NCBI GenBank assembly: GCA_009746045.1
Contig: RPFO01000225.1
Span: 1,634,454-1,698,453 of the forward strand
DNA: 64,000 nucleotides
DNA from: Mesostigma viride
Taxonomy: Eukaryota > Streptophyta > Mesostigmatophyceae > Mesostigmatales > Mesostigmataceae
Reading direction: 5' to 3'
The translations under genes were made by a program, and so were the position numbers. The notes beneath the pieces are model-generated. The model ran no database searches and was not told the DNA's origin. It saw only the letters and a list, made by a program, of their open reading frames with translations. Position 1 is the first letter of the stretch. Each line of letters begins with the position of its first letter. This document shows positions 10,756-22,700 of this stretch, piece by piece.

Positions 10756-13700
10756 TTACAGACAGCTCCGGTACAAGCTATCTGCAAGCCGCCGCATATA
10801 CCTGCACGCAATAATGGAAAATGCAGCATGAAGTCTGCTACGAATGAGTTGTTTGCAGAATTATGGATAAGGAAGACAAGAGCACTCTGACAACAAAAGC
10901 CAAAACATCTAACCTACATAGAACAGCTTGTGGAAGATAGCCAATGTTTGGCTATGCACCTCTTAAATCATGCCCCCCCCCCCCCCCCCTTTCCCCTAGC
11001 ACTCCTATAAACCTTTCCCACCTCTGCTCCCCTTACCGAATAACTTTTACGCGCCCGACCTCATCAGCACAACACGAGTGCAACCACCTACACGCCAAGC
11101 TGCTGTCCATACACCCTAGCTAGCTAGCCACTTGCGATCGCGCATCAACTCCCTTTTCTTTGCTTGTGATACCTTGTTGATGTGTGCCCAAGGCATGTGC
11201 CCCTTCCTCTATGCTCGCAAGCACACACATACGTGCATGCATGCATGCATGCATGCATGGGGGCAGAGCAAGCATCCGTATTGCAGCCGTGAGCAGAAGG
11301 GGCGGGGACAGCCGGGTAAGATGGATAATAACACAACACCAGTCAAGACCGGCACGCATCATCATGGCATCGTGTGCCTGCGGCGCCCATATGCGCGAGC
11401 ACTGGCCTTATGTCATCCCTCACTTGTGCGCACTTACGTCATCCCTCACTTGTGCGCACTTACGTCATCCCTCACTTGTGCGCACTTACGTCATCCCTCA
11501 CTTGTGCGCACTTACGTCATCCCTCACTTGTGCGCACTTACGTCATCCCTCACTTGTGCGCACTTACGTCATCCCTCACTTGTGCGCACTTACGTCATCC
11601 CTCACTTGTGCGCACTTACGTCATCCCTCACTTGTGCGCACTTACGTCATCCCTCACTTGTGCGCACTTACGTCATCCCGCAGTTCTGCGCGTACACGGT
11701 CGCGTCGTAGAAGAGCTTGAGCGCGCGGCGCCGCTGCTGCTTGAGCAGGAAGATCTTGCCCTTGAGGTAGTACTGGTATGTAGCCATGAAATCTGCAGCC
11801 AAGCAGGCAAGCAGGGGCGGCGAGGGGATATCGGCACACAGGGGGGGGGCGGGGAGGGGGAGGGATCAGCAATGTGCGCCACACATGCCGCCGGGCAGCA
11901 CGCAAGGCCTCATGGCAGGCGCAGGAGAGGCAAGCGTACCGGCACACCACGCACGGCCCATGGTGGCAGACCATGGGTGGCAAGGCAAGCCGTGGCCATG
12001 GCCCGGTTGTGGGGCGCGGCCAGTGCAGGCAAAAGGGGCCTCCGTCGGGTGCATTGCGCAGGCAAGGGAGATGTGGCCGCGTGCATGACACAGGCAAGGG
12101 AGACGTGGCAGCACGCATAACACAGGCAAGGGTGAAGTGGCCGCGTGCATGACACAGGCAAGGGAGATGTGGCAGCACGCATCACACAGGCAAGGGTGAA
12201 GTGGCCGCGTGCATGACACAGGCAAGGGAGATGTGGCCGCGTGCATGACACAGGCAAGGGGCACCTGTCCTTGGGCGCATGAGCAAGCGGCCAGAAATAA
12301 ACCAACGATTTGCTTTGCGAGGGTGGCCCTGCTGTTTCGGGTTTGCCAGGAACCAAACGTCAACAGGGGAGTTGGGACAGGGCAACGCAAACAGAGCGCG
12401 CACAGCGGGCCAGGAGCATGCGTGCGTGCACTTACGCATGCGCGCTGTGAGCTTGTCCAGGTGCTTGAGCGTGTGGGCAAGTGCGCGCGACCGCTGCTGG
12501 TAGGGGAACCTTGGGAAGTTGAGGTGGTGGCACTCCACCAGCACCTCGAGCACCGCGAACAGCGAGAGAGGGTAGAGGCAGTTGTACGGTTTCATCGCGA
12601 TCAGCTCCTCGCTCAGCGTCAGCGCCTCCTCCACCGCCGCCTCTGACAGGCCAATGTGCCACTTGGTCTCGCACGCGACTGCGCGCGCAAACACCTGCAG
12701 CAGCTTGGGCGCGGGCGGCTTGTCCTCGGCGATGTACTCCTCGCGCGTGTAGTACTCGCGCAGCGCCGCCATGCTGTGGTTGTGGCTCTTCATTGCGTTC
12801 TGGCTCGCCAGCAGGAGCGTGAGGCCCCAGATGATGAGGTCCGGGTGGCCCAGCCGCGACATGAACAGATTGGTCCCTGCCTTCTGGCACAGGTCCAGGT
12901 CGCCCTTGTAGTAGGCGGCGCACGCAGTCACGCAGTGGCACAGGTCGAGCTGCCGCTGGTCCTGGAAGTTTTCGAATATGTTGATGCTGGCGTCCACGTA
13001 CTCCTCCGCGTCCAGCCACTGCCCCTTGAGCACCGACGAGACGGCGATGTTGTACAGGATGTCAGCCGTGTAGATGCTCTCGTCGCGCGTGTTCTCCATG
13101 AACAACTTGTTGATCTCGTATGAGTGCAGCTGGAACTCGTGCGCGCTCACGCGGTCCTCGCTGAGAATCGACGCTACGCTGTACGCGCGACCCATCTCAA
13201 TGGGGGGCTCCAGGTCGCGGTCCACAAACTCCTCCGCCAGCGTCAGGTACCGCAGGCATGCGTGCTTGGCCAGGTCCACGTCATTCTGGCACACAGCACC
13301 AGATGGCAAGCGAGCAAGAGGGAAAGGGGGGAGTTGGATTTTCAGCAGGTACTAACAGCCAGGCTATCCCCGCCAGGACACCCGATGAAGATGGCGCCAG
13401 AGATGTGCGTGGTGCTGATGGGTGGCACACCTGGTGGGGTGGTGTTTGTGTGCAGGATCAGCGCTGGGACCGGAGCTGGTGGCGTGTGGCCACGTCATTG
13501 CAAACGAGACGTGGGGCTGTGAGCAAGGTAGGGTAGTGTAGGGTGTGTGGCCGCTCGTGTGCGCTTGCCTGGGGGGCAGCAGTCCGGCCGCAGCAACAGC
13601 GGGAGCAACGCATCCGTGCATGTCACTGCCTCTAGCGTAGCCAACGAGCATATACCAGGAGAAAACAACCAGTGGACTATAGGGCATTGCCCCACCCTGC

Positions 13701-16700
13701 TGTTAGCGGTACAAGCTAAGAGGAGAAGGCACGATGCCAGCCAGAAGAACAAAGGGCTCTCCATGGCCTTACAATAAATCAGTATGGCGTCCCACTCAAT
13801 TATCATTTAATTAACAAGATACAATCATTTTGCCTATTCAATGTAACAAGCCTGAACAGCATTAAATAAGGGGTTGCCTTGCGAAGCCATAGCACACGGG
13901 GCTGGCAGCTGCCACCCCAGCCTGCGTCCCCCTTTCCCCCCCTCTGCTTCCCTGGCTTGTCCCCCACCTACGGCATCCCCGTGCGCACCGGTCACTATAT
14001 ATATAGCGCACCGGTCACTCCGTGCCCCGCCTTTCCTTCCTCATGCATCATCGCGATGCCTGCCCTCTCTTCCCCACCGCTACACCTCATCTTGCACCTC
14101 ATCTTGCACGATGCACGCTCCCACCTTTCCCCCGCCTCACCTTGCAGAGCGCGATGCTGGTCAGGTCATAGAGCGCCTGCAGCTTGAGCTCCGTCGCGAT
14201 GATCCGGTCGCCTGGCAGCGACTTGTCCGTCGGGTGCACCGCGTTGTTGTGCAGCTTGTGGCGGAGGGGGGAGCGCAGGAAGGAAGTGCACCAGGCGCCG
14301 CCGCTGTGGCCCTTGTAGCCATAGCGGACCAAGTCCAATGCTGCACGCTCGCGGCTGGGGGGGGCCATTTGGCGACACAGAGGTAGGGGGCAACGCAGAG
14401 GGAGGAGGGACGGGAGGAATGGGGAGGGCAAGGGGTGGCAAGGTGCCGGGCAAGGCAGTCACAGGGTCAGCATGAGCAAGTCTAAGTGTGGCAGGATATA
14501 GAAATACATTCAGCTCGTAGCGCATGCTATACACTACCATCGTACAGATGTCAAACTTGACGCTTACGTACTGTCAACAAAGCCAGGGTATCCTACCTGG
14601 ACAGAGGGGGAGAAAGGGACAGAATGAGGGGTCGGGGAGAGATGAAAATTGTGAAGGGGGCAGGGGTGAGACCGGAACAGGGCACATGCCCAAGCAGCCT
14701 CCGTCCCCAAGTGCCACTACACCCCTCCTGTGTCATTCCTACACTACAACCACTCCCATCGCTGTGCTACTCACGTCTGCTTGTCGGTGGGTGTCTGCTT
14801 GCTGCCCTGCACCGTTCCCTCCCATCCGCTTGATAAACCACGTACGCCACCCCATCGCCAGGCGGCACCACGTCACTATACCATCACTATACCACTCACA
14901 TCTCCTTGTCGGTGGGGATGTACTCGTTGAGCGCCCGCAGTGCGCGCTTGACGTGCTCGATAGAGCTGTCCAGGTTGCCGCCGCTGATGTAAGCGTATGC
15001 AATGCGGCTGGGGGGGGGCGGGGCAAGAAGGGGGCCGACAGGGATGGGGCGCATGCACGCCGCACAGGGGTGCACACAAGTTGGGCACATCCATGGGTGA
15101 GTGGAAGACATGGGCGATGTAAGGGGTGGATCCATCCATGCAGCGCCCTCTTTTCCATGAGTTTAGAGCAGAGTACAAGAGAGGGGGTGCAGAGGTATTA
15201 CAGGCATGGGCAACCGCGTGTAGGGAACATCTTTCATCGTAAAGAAGCAGCTCTGTGGGTGGATCGCCTGCCAGGCCCCTGTGATCCCATGGCCCACCTC
15301 GAGCTGCCACGTCAGCACACGGAGACATGCCGAGTTTTCCTGGGCCTTTTGGGCCTTGTCCGCCATCTCCTCCCCCCTCCCCTGCCCCGGCCCCCCTCAT
15401 CCCCGACATTAGGTCCTCAGTGGCATCATCAGCGTGGCCTGGGTTGTCTAGGCATGCTTTCGTGCGCCAGCATCGTGCCATGTCCTTGCACCCCACCCCG
15501 CCCACTCACCATGCCTCCTGCCCCCTGTGCCCACCCCTTGCCCAACAGCGGACGCACCGTTCCCACATGGCGCGCCTGCTGGGGTTGATGAGGTGCGCGT
15601 CGTTCTCTCCGTCGCCCGTCTTGCTGCTGACCACCGCGTAGCCCAGCGCCACCGCCTCCTTGTAGTACTTGATCTGCCACGGGGGGGGAAGGCGCAGGGG
15701 ACCGAAACAACCACACGAAGTCCACCGCCGGACAAGGGGCAGAAAGGCAGGAATAAGGCAGGGCAGGGGCATGCATTTGGTGTGAGCGGCCATCACAGTG
15801 GGTGGTGATCAGCGCTTTGCTCACCGGCGGATCCGTCGGCCATCCGTGGCAGGGAGATACGGGGCCTGCTGAGATATTTTATACCTTTTTAAGTGCCCAG
15901 CGCGGCTCCGGCCAGCGGGCTGGCCTTTGATCGTGGCCGGTGCGGCGGATGTTGTGGTAATAGCGAACTTGGTAGTACCTACTCATAACAATAATAGCAA
16001 CTGGTCGGGATTCGCCGGCCACCGGCTACGTGGATTGTTGCCGGCGCTGCGCTGGCTGTGGGGGAAAGCCAAAATGAAGCGCTCGTGATGATGGGGACGG
16101 TGAAATGCACGCGTGTGTGCCGGTGTCAGAGAGCCTGGATTGGTATTCCAGATAAGGCTGCCCCCTGCAAACCATTCACGCATGAATCACACAGTGGCAC
16201 ACCAGCGATGCCCCATGCCTTATGGGGCAGCCAGCCTGGACATCCATGACGTCCGTCTGGCGCGCCAGCAACGTGGCTGCTCGAGGGACAGCGCCATGCG
16301 CATGTGCTGCCATCAGGCCCCCTCACTGCGCGCCAATGCTGCCCTTTACTCCCGTGGTAAAATGGTGTACTTTTTATTCACCACGGTAGAGAGTTGGTCG
16401 CATACAAACAGTTGCTTCCTGCCCTCTACGCACTGCGTGCGACGGAGGTACCCTCTACTCACCGTGGTGGAGTGCTGCCCTCGGCTCACCGCTAAAAGTG
16501 TTTCTTCTTCTTCTCCCTCCACTCACCGCGGTGGAGTGCTGGCCGTACGTATAAACAGCGCATGCTGCCCTCGGCTCACCGCGAAACCATGTTTCTACTT
16601 CCCGCGCACTCACCGCGGTGGAGTGCTGGCCGTACTTGTGCAGCGCGTCCTCGGCCGCCTTCTCCCAGTGGTAGATCGCGTTCTCCACCAGGTCGCTCTC

Positions 16701-19700
16701 CACATCCTCCACGTCCTTGCACGCCTTGGTGTAGTGGTACGCCACGTTGGCGTAGGGCACGTCGCAGCCCTCGGACATGTGGTACAGCTTGAGCGCGCAC
16801 TCCTTGTGGATGATGCGCTGCTGGCCCGTGGGCATGATGTCGTAGATGACCTCGCGGATCGTGTTGGTGGTGAAGTGGTAGATGCCCTTGCCGTCCTCGC
16901 GGCGCCGCGTGATCAGGTTGAGCTTCTCCAGCTCGGCAAGCGCCTCCGCCACCTCCTTCTCGCGCTCGTGGATGTCGCCCATGCCCGTGCCGCTGCCCCC
17001 GCCCTCCCCGCGCGAAAGCACGGTGAAGAGCACCTCCTTGAGCAGCTGGCCGCTGAAGCTGTTGCCGATCACACTTGCCACCTGGGGGGGGGGGGGAACG
17101 GAGGCAGAGCCATGGGAGGAAGGGGCAGCCAAAGGTAGAACCGCACAAGCTTGAGGACTACACAGACCATGCACAGCCCTGGAGAGGACCACGCTCAACC
17201 ACTCGTGCGGAGAGTGCCTTGCCCAGATATTGATAGCAAGTACGCCTGTGCGTTGCGCGAGAGGTAGAAACTCGCAGGGAGAGGCAAAGCCTGGCCCACC
17301 TTCCCCTTGCCCAGTCACGCGCGCAGCCCAAAGCTCGCCCAACGACAGGCATCCCCATGCATTCCCTGCCCCACCGCCCTCGTCCCCTTGTGTGGTGTGC
17401 GCTCTTCCGTTTCTCACTTTGCGCAGCATGCACTTCTGGTGGCCCTCACAGTAAGCAGCATGTATGTCTCGTCGTCCTCACCTTGAGCAGCAGCACCACG
17501 TTCATGGGCAGCTGGTCGATGCGGCAGGTGATGAGCGCCTTGAGCGACTGAGATACCGGGTTGTCTCTGGCCTCCGTCACGCTGTCGTTGATCACGTACC
17601 CCTCCGCGCTCTCCGTGACCGCGCTCTTGGACAGCAGCGATACCGCCATCTGCTCCGCAAACAGCGGCTGCCCCCCCGTGGTCTTGTAGATGTTGCGCAG
17701 CGTGGCGTCAGAGATGAAAACCCGGTGCTTGGCCGTGCCCAGAGCGCCGGCCACCCGCTGCAGCACCAGCGCGTGCGTGTCGGCTTCGGACAGCTCCGTC
17801 AGCGTGGTCAGCGTGGCCATGCGCCGCACCGCGATGTACTCAGGCAGGCCATGCTCCATTGGGCGACTCGTCACGATGATCACGCACCTACAGGGAAGGG
17901 GGGGTGGGGGTGCAGCCCCGGCCAGGCAAGGATGGGCGCATCCACATGATTGGGCAATCGGCATAGGTTAGTGCTGGGGAATGGGGGGCCACATCGGTCG
18001 ACAGGGGTGCATGGCAGGTGCCCTGTGGACAGTTGTGCAATGCTGCGCTGAGCGGAAGATGAGGCCACAAGCCCTCGCGTGTATTGATGGAAGGCTTTCT
18101 TTCAACCCACCGGCCCGCTTGTAACGATACCACCAGGCTAGCCACATACAGGCATACAGGGAACGTTGGCGAACAAGAGGATATGCATGGACACACAGTC
18201 GTCCCCATGCCGACATCGGTTGTGGGGGGTGGGCACGCACCTGTAGTTGGGCGTGGAGACCAGCTGGCGCAGCAGCGTCCAGGAGAGTGGGTCGAACGCG
18301 TGCGCGTCCTCCACAATGATGACACAGGGGGAGGAGAGCAGTGTCGTCACCAGCCGCTTGAGCAGCAGGCAGATCTTCTCGGCGCGCACCTCGCTTGAGA
18401 GGGGCAGCTTGGACCCCTCGTGCGCGCTGGTGTTGGATACGCCGCTGCTGCCGCCCGTGTGCGAGCCGCCCGACCCAGGGGGGTGCAGCCCGCCGTAGTG
18501 GCCCGCCACCATGGAGTTGCCCGAGGGCCCGACCTGAAGCCCCCGCAGCAGCGCTTCCGACGCACCGCTCCCAAAGCGCGTGCGCAGCGGCATGTCGCCG
18601 GTGAGCAGCGAGCGGACGCCGAGGTGCATGTTGCCCGAGATGGATGCGCGCTGTGGGTGCGGGTGGGACCCTGAACGGCTCTTGCTGCCCAGCAGGTCGG
18701 CCATCGGGAACATGTGGGGGGACTCGGAGCGCCCGGTCTTGCCCGCGCCGGACGTGTAGCTCTGGCCCTTGGCCGGCAGGTGCAGCAGGCCCCCGTTGGT
18801 GGACCCATAGGAGTCCTCACCCAGAAGCGCGTTGCCGGCCTCCGTGTCCTGGTACACAGGGGGGGGCCAGCTAGTGTCCAGGGAGCCCTGCCGCGCCATG
18901 TGCGCTCGGCTGTTGGGGCTCATGTGCGCGCTGCCACCAAGCACGCCGCTCATGGACACGTCGACGATGCCGCTGCTAGAGGTGTGGAGCGAGGAGCCCG
19001 AGGTCACGCGCGTGTGGTGGTCATCGCTGGGGTCCGCCCCCCCCTCCAGGATGCCGCGCATGTTCTTGTGCGACTCGTTCGAGAACGCATCGCTGTTGAG
19101 GGAACTGAACGCATTGGCGCTGCCAGACCATGACGCGGGCGTGCCGGTTCCCGTGCCTGCCTCCTTAATGTCCAACCCCAGGATGTCGTTGAGCAACACC
19201 GCCCACTTCTGCAGCTTGGTGCCCAGCAGCGCCATCACGCGCTCGGTGCGCTGCCGCGCACTCACCTTCATGTCGCTCTTGAGCAGGTCCAGGATGAGCC
19301 GCCGCCAGGTGGCCAGCACGTCCGGCCGCATCTGCATCGACCCGCCCACCAGCTCGCAGCGAACCTTGTGCGCGAGCAGCGTGGCGTGCAGGCACTCGAC
19401 CAGCTTGGTTTTGCCCATGCCCGGCTGGCCCTCGATGATGACCACGCTGGAGCCGCCCGCCCCCCCTCCCTTCATCATGAGCATCACGTTGTCCATGAGG
19501 GACTTGATCTCGGCCTCGCGCCCCACGATGGGGAACTGCTGCTCGGGCGCGCGTGACCAGGACTCGTACAGTGGGTGGTCGTCGTAGGGTGGCGACGACA
19601 CAAACTTGGCCTTGACCTTGATGCCCACCGGCCGGAACACGGAGATGGGAATGGACTTGCCCTTCACGGTAATCTCCGGCAGCTTCTCGTAGTGGAACAC

Positions 19701-22700
19701 CTCCTTGCTCTCCTCGTACGTCATCTTGTCCGTCAGCACGCCCTCGTTGGCCAGCTTCATGAGCCGTGCGCTCAGGTTGATGCTGTCGCCGTACACGGTG
19801 AACTCGCAGCGGCGGCGGCTGCCCACGGTGGCACAAAAGAGCTTGCCGGTGGTCACGCCCACCGCGCCTCGCTCCCCCGCGTCGCGCAGGCGGCAGCAGA
19901 TGGCAGTGGCGGCGCTGATCCCGCGCACGGGATCGTCTTCATGCGTGTTGCGCAGCACGCCAAACGTGCAGATCATCAGGAAGCCTGCGTGCGCGTGCGG
20001 CAAGGGAGGGCACAGCGGGCATGGGACGGACAAGGGGGTCACAAGGGAGCGGTGAAAAGGTGCAGCGACCAGCAGGAGCATGCAGGAGCAGGTGAGCGTG
20101 CGAGGGGCAAAGGCATGGGGGGTGGGGTAGGGGAGCAGGGCTTACACAATGGATACGAACTAGATGAGGGAGCACTTCCCAGCCCTGAGCACCAAGCAGC
20201 TCTATTGTTGGAAACTAGACAGATCTGCATGCGAAGCATTCACTCAAGAACATATGCAGTATGCAGGAAATTACTTCCAACGCCACTTAACGATCTTTTA
20301 GCTGCAACAGACCGAGTTTTTAAATTGGCCTGGTGAAAGCAAGGTGCATCATGCCATGCCACCCGGCAAATCACGAAGACCAATAAGCTCAAATGAGGTT
20401 TCCGACGCAAGCCTGAAAATGCTTTTCCACACAGCCTTGCAGTCAGGTGGCACTTGCCATGCCATTCACAGCGCCCCGCCTGTGGAGACTACCACAAGCG
20501 TACCAGGTTTCAGCGCAGCACCAGCCCCATCTGCTGTGCATGGTGAGCACAAGCAAAGTCCTCGCGTACAGTACGCGCACTGCAGGGTGGACATAGACAC
20601 GGAGGGGATGCTCAACGAGGCCATGGGGAGCGGAGGTGGCCAGAATGATGGTGGTTGGTTGGATCCGCACCAGGCAGCAACGCACATGGCAAATGGGAGA
20701 GGAGCCGCACCTGCGCGCTTGCATGCCAAGGCCCACAATTCTCATCGACCCGCCAGCTCAACCCTCTCAACCATCCGCATCTCATGGCTTCAGGCCTCAC
20801 CTTTCTCATCCATGCACCATCCGCATCTCATGGCTTCAGGCCTCACCTTTCTCATCCACGCACCATCCGCATCTCATGGCTTCAGGCCTCACCTTTCTCA
20901 TCCACGCACCATCCGCATCTCATGGCTTCAGGCCTCACCTTTCTCATCCACGCACCATCCGCATCTCATGGCTTCAGGCCTCACCTTTCTCATCCACGCA
21001 CCATCCGCATCTCATGGCTTCAGGCCTCACCTTTCTCATCCACGCACCATCCGCATCTCATGGCTTCAGGCCTCACCTTTCTCATCCACGCACCATCCGC
21101 ATCTCATGGCTTCAGGCCTCACCTTTCTCATCCATGCACCATCCGCATCTCATGGCTTCAGGCCTCACCTTTCTCATCCATGCACCATCCGCATCTCATG
21201 GCTTCAGGCCTCACCTTTCTCATCCATGCACCATCCGCATCTCATGGCTTCAGGTCTCACCTTTCTCATCCATGCACCATCCGCATCTCATGGCTTCAGG
21301 CCTCACCTTTCTCATCCATGCACCATCCGCATCTCATGGCTTCAGGCCTCACCTTTCTCATCCACGCACCATCCGCATCTCATGGCTTCAGGCCTCACCT
21401 TTCTCATCCACGCACCATCCGCATCTCATGGCTTCAGGCCTCACCTTTCTCATCCATGCACCATCCGCATCTCATGGCTTCAGGCCTCACCTTTCTCATC
21501 CACGCACCATCCGCATCTCATGGCTTCAGGCCTCACCTTTCTCATCCACGCACCATCCGCATCTCATGGCTTCAGGCCTCACCTTTCTCATCCATGCACC
21601 ATCCGCATCTCATGGCTTCAGGCCTCACCTTTCTCATCCACGCACCATCCGCATCTCATGGCTTCAGGCCTCACCTTTCTCATCCACGCACCATCCACAT
21701 CTCATGGCTTCAGGCCTCACCTTTCTCATCCATGCACCATCCGCATCTCATGGCTTCAGGCCTCACCTTTCTCATCCATGCACCATCCGCATCTCATGGC
21801 TTCAGGCCTCACCTTTCTCATCCACGCACCATCCGCATCTCATGGCTTCAGGCCTCACCTTTCTCATCCATGCACCATCCGCATCTCATGGCTTCAGGCC
21901 TCACCTTTCTCATCCATGCGGAACAGCACACACCTTTCTCATCCATGCGGAACTGCGTGAGGCTGCCCTCGTAGCGCTTGAGCTCCTGCTGCACCACCAG
22001 CATGGCCGCCTGCACGCGCGTCAGCTGGTCCTGGTCCGGCCCGATGCGGCTGAGCGAGGGCAGGCCCAGGAAGAGCACGGTGATGCGGCGGATCTCCGAC
22101 AGAAAGTGCTCCTGCCCGCCACGCAGCCGGCTGCAGATTGCATCCGGCACAAACGTGCGCAGGATGGAGACGGCCTTGGGCAGGAAGTGGGGGGGAATCG
22201 TCGTAAGCATCTCCTTGCGAGAGAGCTGCTCGCCCGTGGCGGTCACTGTCGCTGTCACGCGGTTGAGGCGCACGTTGCCCCCCTTGAGCCGCTCCCCTTC
22301 GCACTGGTCCCCAATCAGCGCCCAGCCCTCCGGGGACAGGATCACGTCACCGCTCTTGGCCTCGCTGTCCGCATGGCTGATCTGGGCGATCGGGTGCCGC
22401 ACTGCGCGCCCGTCGCTGCTGATGGACATGGAACCCGTGCGACCGCGCGCGGGGCGCCCACCCCCCGGCATATCGCGGCCCGAGTCCTCCCCATCCGTTA
22501 TGTCGGGCGTCTCGGCCAGGGTGGGCTGGTCGCCCAGCAGGAACTCCCACCGTGGCTTGCGCGAGGGCATCTCGGTGAGCCCCCCCACACGGAACGCACA
22601 CACCTCGCCCACCCCAATCATGATCTTCAGCGTGAGCGTGAGGGGGCCCGCGCTGTTGGCGTCCGGCAAGCCAGGGCTGACCGCCAGGCCCCCGTTCATG

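Noticed and set aside
11132-12120. Plus-strand frames with repeated HLRHPSLVRTYVIP.
   Set aside because: Translation of the donor-derived 26-bp repeat antisense to the cyclase gene.
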